46,264 nucleotides of DNA, from assembly GCA_024694625.1 (NCBI GenBank), contig JAILJP010000058.1, positions 1 through 46,264 on the forward strand. Direction: 5' to 3'. This DNA is from Lachnospiraceae bacterium. Its GTDB lineage: Bacteria; Bacillota; Clostridia; Lachnospirales; Lachnospiraceae. This document shows, one piece after another, positions 27,129 through 35,110 of this stretch. The notes beneath the pieces were generated by a model. It was not told the DNA's origin, searched no databases, and saw only the letters and a list, made by a program, of their open reading frames with translations. The translations under genes were made by a program, and so were the position numbers. Within the stretch, counting starts at the first letter, position 1. Every line of letters begins with the position of its first letter.

Positions 27129-27346
27129 GGTGGGCTGATTAAAATGCTTTTTGCATGAGGTTATCATCAAGTTTTCCTCGGCACCGTCGCCGCTTTTCTC
27201 ATCCCGGTGAATGTCTGTAAAGTCCTGACTCCTAAAGTCGTCAGGCCAACAGCCATACATAGTGTATTCGGAGCCGCTCTGCGGTGTCTCTCGGAAAACC
27301 AGATGAATAACCTCATTGCAAAATTCAACTTGTATTTCAGCCCACC
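27129..27346 (+). repeat. Palindromic structured element, copy C
   Basis: Ends are GGTGGGCTGA (27129-27138) and TCAGCCCACC (27337-27346). Complementary inner arms carry TGAGGTTAT with ATAACCTCA. The core (about 27175-27297) has helix 1, ATGTCTGT (27211-27218) with ACAGCCAT (27249-27256), and helix 2, CCTGAC (27224-27229) with GTCAGG (27240-27245), closing TCCTAAAGTC (27230-27239). This is the most diverged core, yet it pairs perfectly in helix 2. Confidence 0.88.
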
Positions 27347-27390
27347 TGTCGGACACAAACTACATGTATTACTGTTAACAAATGCTCTTC

Positions 27391-27603
27391 GGGTGGCAGT
27401 TATTTTAAGGTTTTACAACGTGGAATGGCACTGATTTTCCGACGGACATCCGCGGAGCGAATGTGCAATACACTGCGTACAGCCGTTAAGCTCGCGACTT
27501 TAGAAGCGAGCACTACGGATGTTCGCCGGGATGAAACGAGCGGCGACGGTGCCGAGGAAAATTAGCTGCCATCCACGTTGCAAAGCTTTAACCACAGCCC
27601 ACC
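27391..27603 (-). repeat. Palindromic structured element, copy D (inverted)
   Basis: On the minus strand its core (about 27436-27559) is nearly identical to that of B over the helix region, with the same helix 2 (GCTCGC and GCGAGC at 27490-27495 and 27506-27511) and the same loop at 27496-27505. Its arms are its own: CAACGTGG(A)ATGGCA on one side and its inverse on the other. It ends in CAGCCCACC (27595-27603). C and D face each other across a 44-bp link. Confidence 0.88.
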
Positions 27604-27665
27604 GTGAGCAAAGCCACCGTAAAACTGCAATTTTGTGAAGACAGAAGAACCGTACCTAAGGTATA

Positions 27666-28814
27666 ATGAATGCTATGAGTAAAATGAAAAGAATGCTTGC
27701 TGTGATTTTATCAGTTGCGGTATTAAGTAGCGGATGCAGTAGCAAACAACAAGACGCAAAACAAAAAGAAACCTTAGATACAGCAGAAAAGGTTGAAGAG
27801 GTATCTAATGACGTTGCAGAACAACAGGATAGCGATAGTGTTGATATAACGTTGTCTTTTGCCGGTGATATTAATTTTGACGATACCTGGGTAAATATGA
27901 TGCATTATCACGAAAATGGAGATGATATTACAAAATGCATTGACCCGGATTATATCGCGGCTATGAATGCTGCAGATGTTATGTGGATTAACAATGAATT
28001 TACCTACAGTACCAATGGATCGCCTCTTTTGGGAAAAGCATATACATTTCGGGCGAATCCAAAAAACGTCAGTATTTTGCATGAGTTAGGTGTGGACATA
28101 GTTGGGCTCGCCAATAACCATGTGTATGACTATGGAAAAGATGCGCTTTTGGACACCTTTACAACACTGGAAAATGCCAATGTATTATATGTTGGAGCCG
28201 GACGGGATTTATCCGAAGCAATGAAACCGGTATATGTAGAAGAGGATGGTATAACAATCGCTTATGTGGCGGCTTCCCGTGCGGAAAAGAATAAAATGAC
28301 GCCTCAAGCTACGGAGACAGAACCGGGAATTTTAAGGTGTTACGATACTTCGCTTTTTATCGAAGAAATAAAAGAAGCGGATGCAAATGCCGATATTGTA
28401 ATTGCCCTTCCTCATTGGGGAACTGAGTATTCTACTGTTTTGGAAGATGCCCAGACATCTACCGGAAAAGAATACATAGATGCCGGTGCGGATGTGGTGA
28501 TTGGAGCTCATACCCATTGTTTGCAAGGAATGGAGTTTTACAATGGAAAACCAATTTTTTATTCTTTGGGAAATTATTGGTTTAATGAAAAAACTCTGGA
28601 TACAATGCTTTTGACACTGCATGTTACAGGTGATTCGTCTGAGCAAACGATAGAGGCAAGTATTTTGCCGGGAACACAAAAAGGATGTGTTACTACCATG
28701 GCAGAAACAGCAGATGAAAAAACGAGAATTTTTGATTATTTGGAATCAATCTCCGTTAACGCGAAAATTGATGATCGTGGCGTTGTGACGGAAGACTTAA
28801 ATATGGAAGAATAA
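27666..28814 (+). CDS. CapA-family lipoprotein (metallophosphatase fold)
   Basis: A 382-residue exported lipoprotein with lipobox LSSGC near residues 20-24 and an acidic linker. It then has the CapA/PgsA fold: LSFAGDINFDDTW near 64, VMWINNEFTYS, VDIVGLANNHVYDYG, VIALPHWGTEYS and DVVIGAHTHCLQG...PIFYSLGNYWF. The family is linked to poly-gamma-glutamate capsule, but no capB/capC neighbours are present, so the substrate is open. Starts at 27666, 27675 and 27684 are all possible. AAGG at 27658-27661 favours the first. The border repeat ends only 9 bp before it, so its promoter must lie in or beyond the repeat. Confidence 0.85.
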   Translation: MNAMSKMKRMLAVILSVAVLSSGCSSKQQDAKQKETLDTAEKVEEVSNDVAEQQDSDSVDITLSFAGDINFDDTWVNMMHYHENGDDITKCIDPDYIAAMNAADVMWINNEFTYSTNGSPLLGKAYTFRANPKNVSILHELGVDIVGLANNHVYDYGKDALLDTFTTLENANVLYVGAGRDLSEAMKPVYVEEDGITIAYVAASRAEKNKMTPQATETEPGILRCYDTSLFIEEIKEADANADIVIALPHWGTEYSTVLEDAQTSTGKEYIDAGADVVIGAHTHCLQGMEFYNGKPIFYSLGNYWFNEKTLDTMLLTLHVTGDSSEQTIEASILPGTQKGCVTTMAETADEKTRIFDYLESISVNAKIDDRGVVTEDLNMEE

Positions 28815-28856
28815 TAGTTTTTTACTATAAAAGATTAAATATGAGAGGAGTTTTTT

Positions 28857-29810
28857 ATGAAGTGGATAAAATATACCATTGATACAGTGCCGGAGGCAGA
28901 GGATATTATTAGCGGTATTTTAATGGAAAATGGTATTGATAATATTGAAATTCAGGATAATCTGCCGGTGTTTGATGAAAAGCAGGGTGGAGTTTACGAA
29001 GAACTTCAGCCGGATGTGACAGGGGATTTGGATGAATGTCATATTATTTTTTACGTAGATGAGGATTTTGATGCAACCTCTATGATAGAAAAGATTCAGC
29101 TTTCCATTGAGGATACTAAGAAGTTTATGAACATTGGATCTGGAAAGATTTCTGTAGGGGAAACGGATGAAAAGGACTGGAGAAACAATTGGAAAAAGTT
29201 TTTCCATAGTTTTACCATTGAAGATATTTTATTTGAGCCTACCTGGGAAGAAGATTCTCAGGCGAAAGAAGGACAGATGGTGGTAAAAATTGATCCAGGC
29301 ATTGCTTTTGGAACCGGAAAGCACGAAACCACTCAGCTGTGTATCCGTCAGCTGAAAAAGTATCTTTCCGGAGGGGAAAAGGTTTTAGACCTTGGATTTG
29401 GAAGTGGTATTTTATCCATTGTTGCCTTAAAGCTTGGTGCAGGATTTGTGGCAGGTACGGACATTGATGAAGACTGTATTCCTTCTGCAAAAGAAAACTT
29501 TAAAAACAATGAGTTGGACTGGGGGCTTTCTGATTTTCATATTGGAAATCTTACAACGGATTTGGCTTTGGAAGAAAAATTGGGAGAGGAATGTTATGAC
29601 ATTGTCGTAGCAAATATTTTGGCAGACATTATTGTGGACATGATGCCTCATATTCCTGCTCGTATGAAAAAGGGCGGACTTTTTATTTCATCTGGAATTA
29701 TTGATTTCAAGGCAGATGAAGTGAAACAGGCGATTCGAAATGCCGGACTTGAAATTGTAGAGGAAAACCATCAGGGAGAATGGGTGAATATTACAGCAAA
29801 AAAAGCGTAA
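28857..29810 (+). CDS. prmA: Ribosomal protein L11 methyltransferase
   Basis: A 317-residue SAM enzyme that methylates ribosomal protein L11. The N-terminal substrate domain (residues 1-110) precedes the methyltransferase core with KIDPGIAFGTGKHETTQLC near 149-167, LDLGFGSGILSIVALKLGA near 179-197 and VVANILADIIVDMMP. AGGAG stands 7 nt before the ATG. In Bacillus prmA directly follows dnaJ. Here about 3.4 kb with DUF362, capA and the repeats intervene, and rsmE, usually next, is absent. Confidence 0.96.
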   Translation: MKWIKYTIDTVPEAEDIISGILMENGIDNIEIQDNLPVFDEKQGGVYEELQPDVTGDLDECHIIFYVDEDFDATSMIEKIQLSIEDTKKFMNIGSGKISVGETDEKDWRNNWKKFFHSFTIEDILFEPTWEEDSQAKEGQMVVKIDPGIAFGTGKHETTQLCIRQLKKYLSGGEKVLDLGFGSGILSIVALKLGAGFVAGTDIDEDCIPSAKENFKNNELDWGLSDFHIGNLTTDLALEEKLGEECYDIVVANILADIIVDMMPHIPARMKKGGLFISSGIIDFKADEVKQAIRNAGLEIVEENHQGEWVNITAKKA

Positions 29811-29847
29811 TATGACTGGAAAATTTACTATGTTTTTTAAGTAAAAC

Positions 29848-29876
29848 TTGATAAAACGTAGGTGACAATGTAATAT
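29848..29876 (+). promoter_or_regulatory. Candidate promoter of nifS-thiI
   Basis: TTGATA (29848-29853) and TAATAT (29871-29876) are spaced by 17 nt in the 138-bp gap after prmA, about 70 nt before the nifS start. Confidence 0.6.
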
Positions 29877-29948
29877 AAATAAGATATGCATATTCCAAAT
29901 AGGGAAGATGTTTATTTTTGATGTTTTAAGATAATTACGGAGGTCTTT

Positions 29949-31103
29949 ATGGAAGCCTATTTGGATAATTCAGCAACAACAAAGTGTAGTTCAAAAGCAG
30001 CCAAGATTATGGCGAAGGTTTTGACGGAAGACTTTGGAAATCCTTCTGCTTTACATAACAAGGGTATGGAAGGAGAAAACTATTTAAAGGATGCTAGAAG
30101 TAAAATAGCAAAGACATTAAAGGTCAATGACAAAGAAATTATATTTACTTCCGGTGGTACAGAATCCAACAATTTGGCTTTGATTGGAACTGCGATTGCA
30201 AATAAAAGAAGAGGAATGCATATTATTTCTTCTCCTATTGAACATCCATCTGTTGCAAATCCTTTGGCGGCTTTAGAGGAGTTAGGCTTTGAAATCACAT
30301 ATTTACCTGTTGATGATAAAGGCGTAATTGATTTGAAGGCTTTATCCGATGAGATTCGTCCGGATACGATTTTGGTTTCTGTTATGCATGTAAATAATGA
30401 AATTGGTACCATAGAGCCGATTCGTGAAGCTGCAAGTATTATCAAACAAAAGAATTCCACAACACTGTTTCATGTGGATGCAATTCAATCCTATGGAAAA
30501 GTAGAAATCCTTCCGAAAAAGATGAATATCGATTTGGTATCTGTCAGTGGTCATAAAATTCATGGACCAAAGGGAAGCGGATTCTTATATATTTCGGAAA
30601 AAGTAAAATGCAAGCCGATTATCTTAGGTGGTGGCCAGGAATTGGGCTATCGCTCCGGTACGGAAAACGTCCCTGCAATTGCAGGACTTGGCGTGGCGGC
30701 AGAAGAGATGTTTAAGAACTTTGACAAGTATCAGAATCGTTTATACGAATTAAAGGACTACTTTGTGGATGAAGTTCAAAAGATAGATGGGGTTTCCTTA
30801 AATGGACCTTTAGATGTTCACGGCGCCCCTCATATTGTTAGTGTTTCTGTGGAAGGTGTTCGTGCAGAAGTGTTACTTCATGCTTTGGAGGAAAAATATA
30901 TTTATGTTTCCGCCGGAAGCGCATGCTCTTCCAATAAGCCTGCAATCAGTAAGACTTTACAGGCCATTGGACTTCGAAAGAACCTACTGGATTCCACCAT
31001 ACGTGTAAGTTTCAGTGTTCATACCACAAAGGAAGAAATTGATTATGCTCTAGAACAGATGAAGGATATTATTCCGAAATTACAGAAGTACACAAGACAT
31101 TAG
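29949..31103 (+). CDS. Cysteine desulfurase (NifS/IscS type)
   Basis: A 384-residue PLP enzyme that removes sulfur from cysteine as a persulfide. The start AYLDNSATT, His99 in SSPIEHPSV, PLP-Lys203 in SVSGHKIHGPKGSG and the catalytic Cys326 in SAGSACSSNKPAIS are all present. GGAGG stands 8 nt before the ATG. The neighbour thiI, 107 bp downstream, implies it mainly supplies sulfur for 4-thiouridine in tRNA, as NifZ does in Bacillus. No iscU or other Fe-S assembly genes are nearby. Confidence 0.94.
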   Translation: MEAYLDNSATTKCSSKAAKIMAKVLTEDFGNPSALHNKGMEGENYLKDARSKIAKTLKVNDKEIIFTSGGTESNNLALIGTAIANKRRGMHIISSPIEHPSVANPLAALEELGFEITYLPVDDKGVIDLKALSDEIRPDTILVSVMHVNNEIGTIEPIREAASIIKQKNSTTLFHVDAIQSYGKVEILPKKMNIDLVSVSGHKIHGPKGSGFLYISEKVKCKPIILGGGQELGYRSGTENVPAIAGLGVAAEEMFKNFDKYQNRLYELKDYFVDEVQKIDGVSLNGPLDVHGAPHIVSVSVEGVRAEVLLHALEEKYIYVSAGSACSSNKPAISKTLQAIGLRKNLLDSTIRVSFSVHTTKEEIDYALEQMKDIIPKLQKYTRH

Positions 31104-31210
31104 TCTTTTGGTTACATTTGGCGTAGCGTTAGAAATATTTCATCGTTCAGTAATGAATCAATATATTTTTTGAAGAGTAAATATAGTTAGTATCAATAAA
31201 GGAAAGAATC

Positions 31211-32392
31211 ATGGAAAAAGCATTTTTAATAAAATACGGTGAAATTGCATTAAAGGGAAAAAACCGTCGTACCTTTGAAGAAAGCCTTGTAAAGCAAATC
31301 CAATTTGCATTAAAGGATATGGACGCTGAGTTTGAAGTGACCCGTCCTACAGGTCGAATTTTTGTAGAATCTAAGGATGAGTTTGACGTAGATGAAGCAC
31401 TTGAAGCATTGCAGCATGTGTTTGGTATTGTTGCAATCTGTCCTGCTGTTTTAACAGAAGATAAGGGCTTTGACGAATTGGCAAAAGAAGTAGTTGCTTA
31501 CGTGGACCACGTTTATCCTGACAAGCATTTTACCTTTAAAGTAGACAGCCGTAGAGCAAGAAAGAACTATCCCATGAATTCCATGGAACTAAATGCTGCC
31601 ATTGGAGAAAAGCTTTTGGAAGCATTTCCTGAGATGAAGGTAGATGTTCACAATCCTGAAGTAATGATTCATGTAGAGATTCGTGAGCGTATTAATTTTT
31701 ACTGTAAAGAGATTCCCGGACCAGGTGGAATGCCTGTAGGTACCAATGGTTCCGCTATGCTTCTTTTATCCGGCGGAATTGATTCTCCGGTTGCAGGATA
31801 TATGATTGCAAAACGAGGAGTTACTTTGGATGCAACCTATTTCCATGCACCGCCGTATACTTCAGAGCGTGCAAAACAAAAAGTAGTGGATTTGGCAAAG
31901 CAGGTTTCAAAATATGCCGGCCCCATTCGTTTGCATGTAGTAAACTTTACCGATATCCAGCTTTATATTTATGAGCAGTGTCCTCATGAAGAATTGACCA
32001 TTATTATGCGTCGCTACATGATGAAGATTGCTGAGCATTTTGCTTATGAAGATGGAGATTTGGGATTGATTACCGGTGAAAGTATTGGACAGGTAGCCAG
32101 CCAGACCATGCAGTCTTTGGAATGTACAAATGCAGTTTGCACCCTTCCTGTATATCGTCCTTTGATCGGCTTTGATAAGCAGGAGATTATTGAACGTTCG
32201 GAAAAAATCGGCACTTATGAGACTTCCATTTTGCCTTACGAGGATTGCTGTACCATTTTTGTGGCAAAACATCCTGTGACAAAACCCAGAAGAAGCGTTA
32301 TTGAAAACTCAGAAAAAAAGCTCGCCGAAAAAATCGACGAGCTTGTAGATGTTGCTATTAATACAACAGAAACTTTGATGGTTACACCTTAA
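31211..32392 (+). CDS. thiI: tRNA 4-thiouridine synthase ThiI
   Basis: A 393-residue enzyme that adenylates U8 of tRNA and inserts sulfur. It has a ferredoxin-like domain, a THUMP domain (about 60-165) and a PP-loop domain with the ATP motif LLSGGIDSPVAGYM near 185-198 and TGESIGQVASQTMQSL. The C-terminal rhodanese domain of E. coli ThiI is absent, as is normal in Firmicutes. GAAAGGAAAGAATC precedes the ATG. Its TAA shares bases with the stop of the convergent HPr-like gene (4-bp overlap). Confidence 0.95.
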   Translation: MEKAFLIKYGEIALKGKNRRTFEESLVKQIQFALKDMDAEFEVTRPTGRIFVESKDEFDVDEALEALQHVFGIVAICPAVLTEDKGFDELAKEVVAYVDHVYPDKHFTFKVDSRRARKNYPMNSMELNAAIGEKLLEAFPEMKVDVHNPEVMIHVEIRERINFYCKEIPGPGGMPVGTNGSAMLLLSGGIDSPVAGYMIAKRGVTLDATYFHAPPYTSERAKQKVVDLAKQVSKYAGPIRLHVVNFTDIQLYIYEQCPHEELTIIMRRYMMKIAEHFAYEDGDLGLITGESIGQVASQTMQSLECTNAVCTLPVYRPLIGFDKQEIIERSEKIGTYETSILPYEDCCTIFVAKHPVTKPRRSVIENSEKKLAEKIDELVDVAINTTETLMVTP

Positions 32393-32616
32393 ACGATGTA
32401 ATCTTTTAAAGCTTCTACGATTTCAGCATCATTTTCTGCGTGAATTGTTAAGTCAATATTTTGAGATAAATCCAATGAGAAAATACCCATAATGGATTTG
32501 GCATCAATAACATAACGACCGGAAATTAAATCAAAATCACTATCGAACTGACTAATTGTATTGACGAAGGATTTTACCTTGTCGATGGAATTTAATGAAA
32601 TTTTAACTGTCTTCAT
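32389..32616 (-). CDS. HPr-like protein lacking the phosphorylatable histidine (Crh-like)
   Basis: A 75-residue protein of the HPr fold. AKSIMGIFSLDLSQNIDLTI at residues 39-58 matches the HPr segment around the regulatory serine, so Ser41 corresponds to HPr Ser46. The active-site segment GIHARP is replaced by SIDKVK, with Asp12 in the histidine position, so it cannot accept phosphate from PTS Enzyme I. Bacillus Crh shows the same pattern (no His, Ser kept) and serves only as a CcpA corepressor. A regulatory role is therefore inferred. GGAGGGAAG on the minus strand is its ribosome site. It is divergent from mtaB, with 80 bp between. Confidence 0.85.
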   Translation of the reverse strand: MKTVKISLNSIDKVKSFVNTISQFDSDFDLISGRYVIDAKSIMGIFSLDLSQNIDLTIHAENDAEIVEALKDYIV

Positions 32617-32696
32617 GTGACTTCCCTCCTAAATAGAATGTAGTTATAGTTCAATCCTAAAACATAAAAGTAAAAAAGTCAAACAAGGAGTAAAAA

Positions 32697-34019
32697 ATGA
32701 AAAAAGCGGCCTTACATAACCTTGGCTGTAAAGTAAATGCATATGAAACTGAAGCGATGGAGCAGATGCTGATTGAAGATGGATATACCATTGTTCCTTT
32801 TACTGAAGAAGCAGATGTGTATGTGATTAACACCTGTTCTGTAACCAATATTGCAGATAAAAAATCCAGACAGATGATTCATCGGGCAAAAAGAAAAAAT
32901 CCCAATGCCATTGTCATTGGAGCTGGTTGTTATATTCAAACAGCTACCATTGCCGGGGTTTCTCCTGAAGAATTGTCTTGTGATATCGTTATAGGAAACA
33001 ATCAAAAACACCGTTTGATTCCGGAATTGCATCAGTTTATTCAGGATCATCGTATGGATGTGGCGCTTTTTGATATTAACGACGGAGTTTGCGATTATGA
33101 AGAGCTTACCTTGTTTTCTCCAAAGGAGCACACCAGAGCCTTTGTAAAGATTCAGGACGGCTGTAATCAGTTTTGCTCTTATTGTATTATTCCTTTTGCC
33201 AGAGGAAGAGTTCGTTCCAGAAAGCCGGAAAGCATTATGGAAGAGGTGCGCAACCTGGCAAAAAACGGATATAAAGAGATTGTTTTAACAGGAATTCATT
33301 TGACCTCTTACGGAATCCCCGGGGAAATTGAGTTAATCGATATTGTGGAAATGATTGACGAGGTGGAGGAAATTGAGAGAATCCGCCTTAGTTCTTTGGA
33401 ACCCCAGGTTTGTACGGAAGAATTTTGTCAGCGCATTGCCAAAGTGAAAAAGATTTGTCCTCATTTCCATCTTTCCTTACAAAGTGGATGTGATGCTACT
33501 TTAAAGCGCATGAATCGTAAGTACAGTGCTTTAGCGTATAAAGAAGGCTGCCAGCGACTTCGCAAGGTATTTGATCATCCTGCGATTACTACGGATGTGA
33601 TTGTTGGCTTTCCCCAGGAATCAGAAGAAGAGTTTGCTTTGTGTAAATCCTTCTTGGAGGACATTCGTTTCTATGAGATGCATGTGTTTAAGTATTCTCG
33701 CCGACATGGAACCAAGGCAGCATCCATGGAAGGCCAGATTTCTGAAAGCAAAAAGACGAAGCGTAGCGAAGAATTAATTGCATTGGGAAAGGAAATGTCC
33801 CGAGAATATAGGGAGTATTTCCTTGGAAAACAGGTTTCGGTATTGGTGGAAGAGCAAATGGAAATTGACGGAGTTACCTACTGGACCGGTTTTACAAAAG
33901 AGTATATTCGAGTTGCTATTTCATCCGAAAAAAATCTGGCCAATCAGATTGTAGTAGGTGAATTAAAAGAGTTCGTCACCGATGAAGTGATAGGAATGGA
34001 TTCTTTACAATTATCTTAA
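32697..34019 (+). CDS. mtaB: tRNA t6A37 methylthiotransferase MtaB
   Basis: A 440-residue radical SAM enzyme that converts t6A37 to ms2t6A37 in tRNAs. The N-terminal iron-sulfur cysteines lie in NLGCKVNAYE, NTCSVTN and GAGCYIQ. The radical SAM site is CNQFCSYC near residues 157-164. A TRAM-like C-terminal domain is present. The N-terminus KAALHNLGCKVNAYE distinguishes MtaB from MiaB. AAGGAG precedes the ATG by 6 nt. In Bacillus this gene (yqeV) closes the dnaK-prmA block. Confidence 0.94.
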   Translation: MKKAALHNLGCKVNAYETEAMEQMLIEDGYTIVPFTEEADVYVINTCSVTNIADKKSRQMIHRAKRKNPNAIVIGAGCYIQTATIAGVSPEELSCDIVIGNNQKHRLIPELHQFIQDHRMDVALFDINDGVCDYEELTLFSPKEHTRAFVKIQDGCNQFCSYCIIPFARGRVRSRKPESIMEEVRNLAKNGYKEIVLTGIHLTSYGIPGEIELIDIVEMIDEVEEIERIRLSSLEPQVCTEEFCQRIAKVKKICPHFHLSLQSGCDATLKRMNRKYSALAYKEGCQRLRKVFDHPAITTDVIVGFPQESEEEFALCKSFLEDIRFYEMHVFKYSRRHGTKAASMEGQISESKKTKRSEELIALGKEMSREYREYFLGKQVSVLVEEQMEIDGVTYWTGFTKEYIRVAISSEKNLANQIVVGELKEFVTDEVIGMDSLQLS

Positions 34020-34077
34020 TTTCCTATAAAATGGAGATAAGTATAATTTGTAATTTATACAAGATAGGACGGATATT

Positions 34078-34341
34078 ATGACTGATTTAAATAACACACA
34101 ATACTTTAAAGTTGAAAAAGAAAATACGGTTTCAGTGAAGGATATTTTAGCCGTGGTATACAAGGCTCTTTCTGAAAAAGGATATAATCCGGTGAACCAG
34201 ATTGTAGGTTATGTAATGTCCGGTGATCCTACCTTTATTACCAGTCACAACAATGCCAGAAGTTTAATCATGAAGGTAGAACGTGACGAGTTGGTAGAAG
34301 AGCTTTTGAAAGAATACATCAAGTCTGAAGGATGGAAGTAG
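34078..34341 (+). CDS. IreB-family regulatory phosphoprotein
   Basis: An 87-residue protein of the DUF965/YrzL family, with the characteristic SVKDILAVVYKALSEKGYNP and GYVMSGDPTFITSHNNAR. In Enterococcus the homologue IreB is phosphorylated on N-terminal threonines by the Ser/Thr kinase IreK and limits cephalosporin resistance. Thr2 and Thr7 are present here. It is followed after 6 bp by ruvX, the same pairing as in Bacillus (yrzL-yrrK). Confidence 0.92.
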   Translation: MTDLNNTQYFKVEKENTVSVKDILAVVYKALSEKGYNPVNQIVGYVMSGDPTFITSHNNARSLIMKVERDELVEELLKEYIKSEGWK

Positions 34342-34347
34342 TTTTTC

Positions 34348-34779
34348 ATGAGTGAAGGCAGAATTTTAGGATTGGATTTCGGCTCAAAGACAGTAGGGGT
34401 TGCTGTTTCGGACCCCTTGTTTCTTACTGCTCAGGGCGTTGAAATCATTCGTAGAGAAAAAGAATCAAAGCTTCGAAAAACGTTCGCTCGTATCAAAGAA
34501 CTTATCGACCAGTATGAGGTCACGTCTATTGTCTTAGGTTATCCCAAGAATTTAAACGGAACAGAAGGAGATCGTTGTGAGAAAACCAACGCCTTCAAGG
34601 AAGAATTGGAACAAAAGTTTTCCATTCCCGTTATACTTTGGGACGAACGCTTGACAACAGTTTCAGCGGACAATATCATGATGGAATCCGGTATTCGAAG
34701 AGAAAATCGTAAGGAATACGTTGATGAAATCGCTGCAATGCTTATTTTACAGGGATATTTGGATTCGAAGCGCAGCTAA
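34348..34779 (+). CDS. ruvX: Holliday junction resolvase-like YqgF/RuvX
   Basis: A 143-residue RNase H-like nuclease implicated in pre-16S rRNA 5' processing. Motifs are LGLDFGSKTVGVAVSDP near residues 6-22, IVLGYPKNLNGTEGDRC and LWDERLTTVSA, with the last acidic residue in EYVDEIAAMLILQGYL. It starts 6 bp after the IreB gene and lies 28 bp ahead of the DUF1292 gene. Confidence 0.94.
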   Translation: MSEGRILGLDFGSKTVGVAVSDPLFLTAQGVEIIRREKESKLRKTFARIKELIDQYEVTSIVLGYPKNLNGTEGDRCEKTNAFKEELEQKFSIPVILWDERLTTVSADNIMMESGIRRENRKEYVDEIAAMLILQGYLDSKRS

Positions 34780-34807
34780 TATAAAGAGATTAGAAAAGGA
34801 TAGTTAT

Positions 34808-35077
34808 ATGGAAAAGATTATACTTGATTCAGAAGAGGGAGAAGAGATTTCCTTTTTTGTAATAGATGAAACAAAATTAAATGGTGTTCAGTATCTTTTG
34901 GTTTCAGAGCAAGATCCTGATAATTCGGAAGATGAAGAAGGCGATGCCACTATTATGAAATGCGTTACAGAGGAAGGTGACGATTGTGTATACGAATTTG
35001 TTACCGATGACGCAGAGTGGGATGCTGTCATTTCCGTGTTCTCTGAATTGCTTGATGAAGTGGATATTGAAGAATAA
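34808..35077 (+). CDS. DUF1292 (YrzB-like) acidic protein
   Basis: An 89-residue very acidic protein of the DUF1292 family, usually found after ruvX. The frame is open from 34721 inside ruvX, but the ATG at 34808 with AAAAGGATA upstream gives the family N-terminus MEKIILDSEEGEEISFFVI. Function is unknown. The gene order ireB-ruvX-this gene is conserved with Bacillus yrzL-yrrK-yrzB. Confidence 0.88.
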   Translation: MEKIILDSEEGEEISFFVIDETKLNGVQYLLVSEQDPDNSEDEEGDATIMKCVTEEGDDCVYEFVTDDAEWDAVISVFSELLDEVDIEE

Positions 35078-35110
35078 AGAACGGACGATTATTGTCAAAA
35101 GGAGGACATT

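Larger units (their letters stand above)
26993..27657. repeat. Composite repeat region holding elements C and D
   Basis: The region is bordered by the motif GGTTCTTTTGTCTTC (within 26993-27014, overlapping the DUF362 stop) and its inverse (27637-27657, a degenerate copy). Inside, a 33-bp inverted repeat with one mismatch (27105-27137 and 27595-27627) encloses C and D, which lie head to head. The 671 bp between DUF362 and capA hold only this region and a terminator. The whole could fold as one giant cruciform, or as two separate hairpins. Confidence 0.85.

Noticed and set aside
27102-27434. Small ORFs on both strands inside the C/D repeat region as genes.
   Set aside because: They read through inverted repeats, overlap one another, lack ribosome sites, and the peptide is not conserved in the paired copies.
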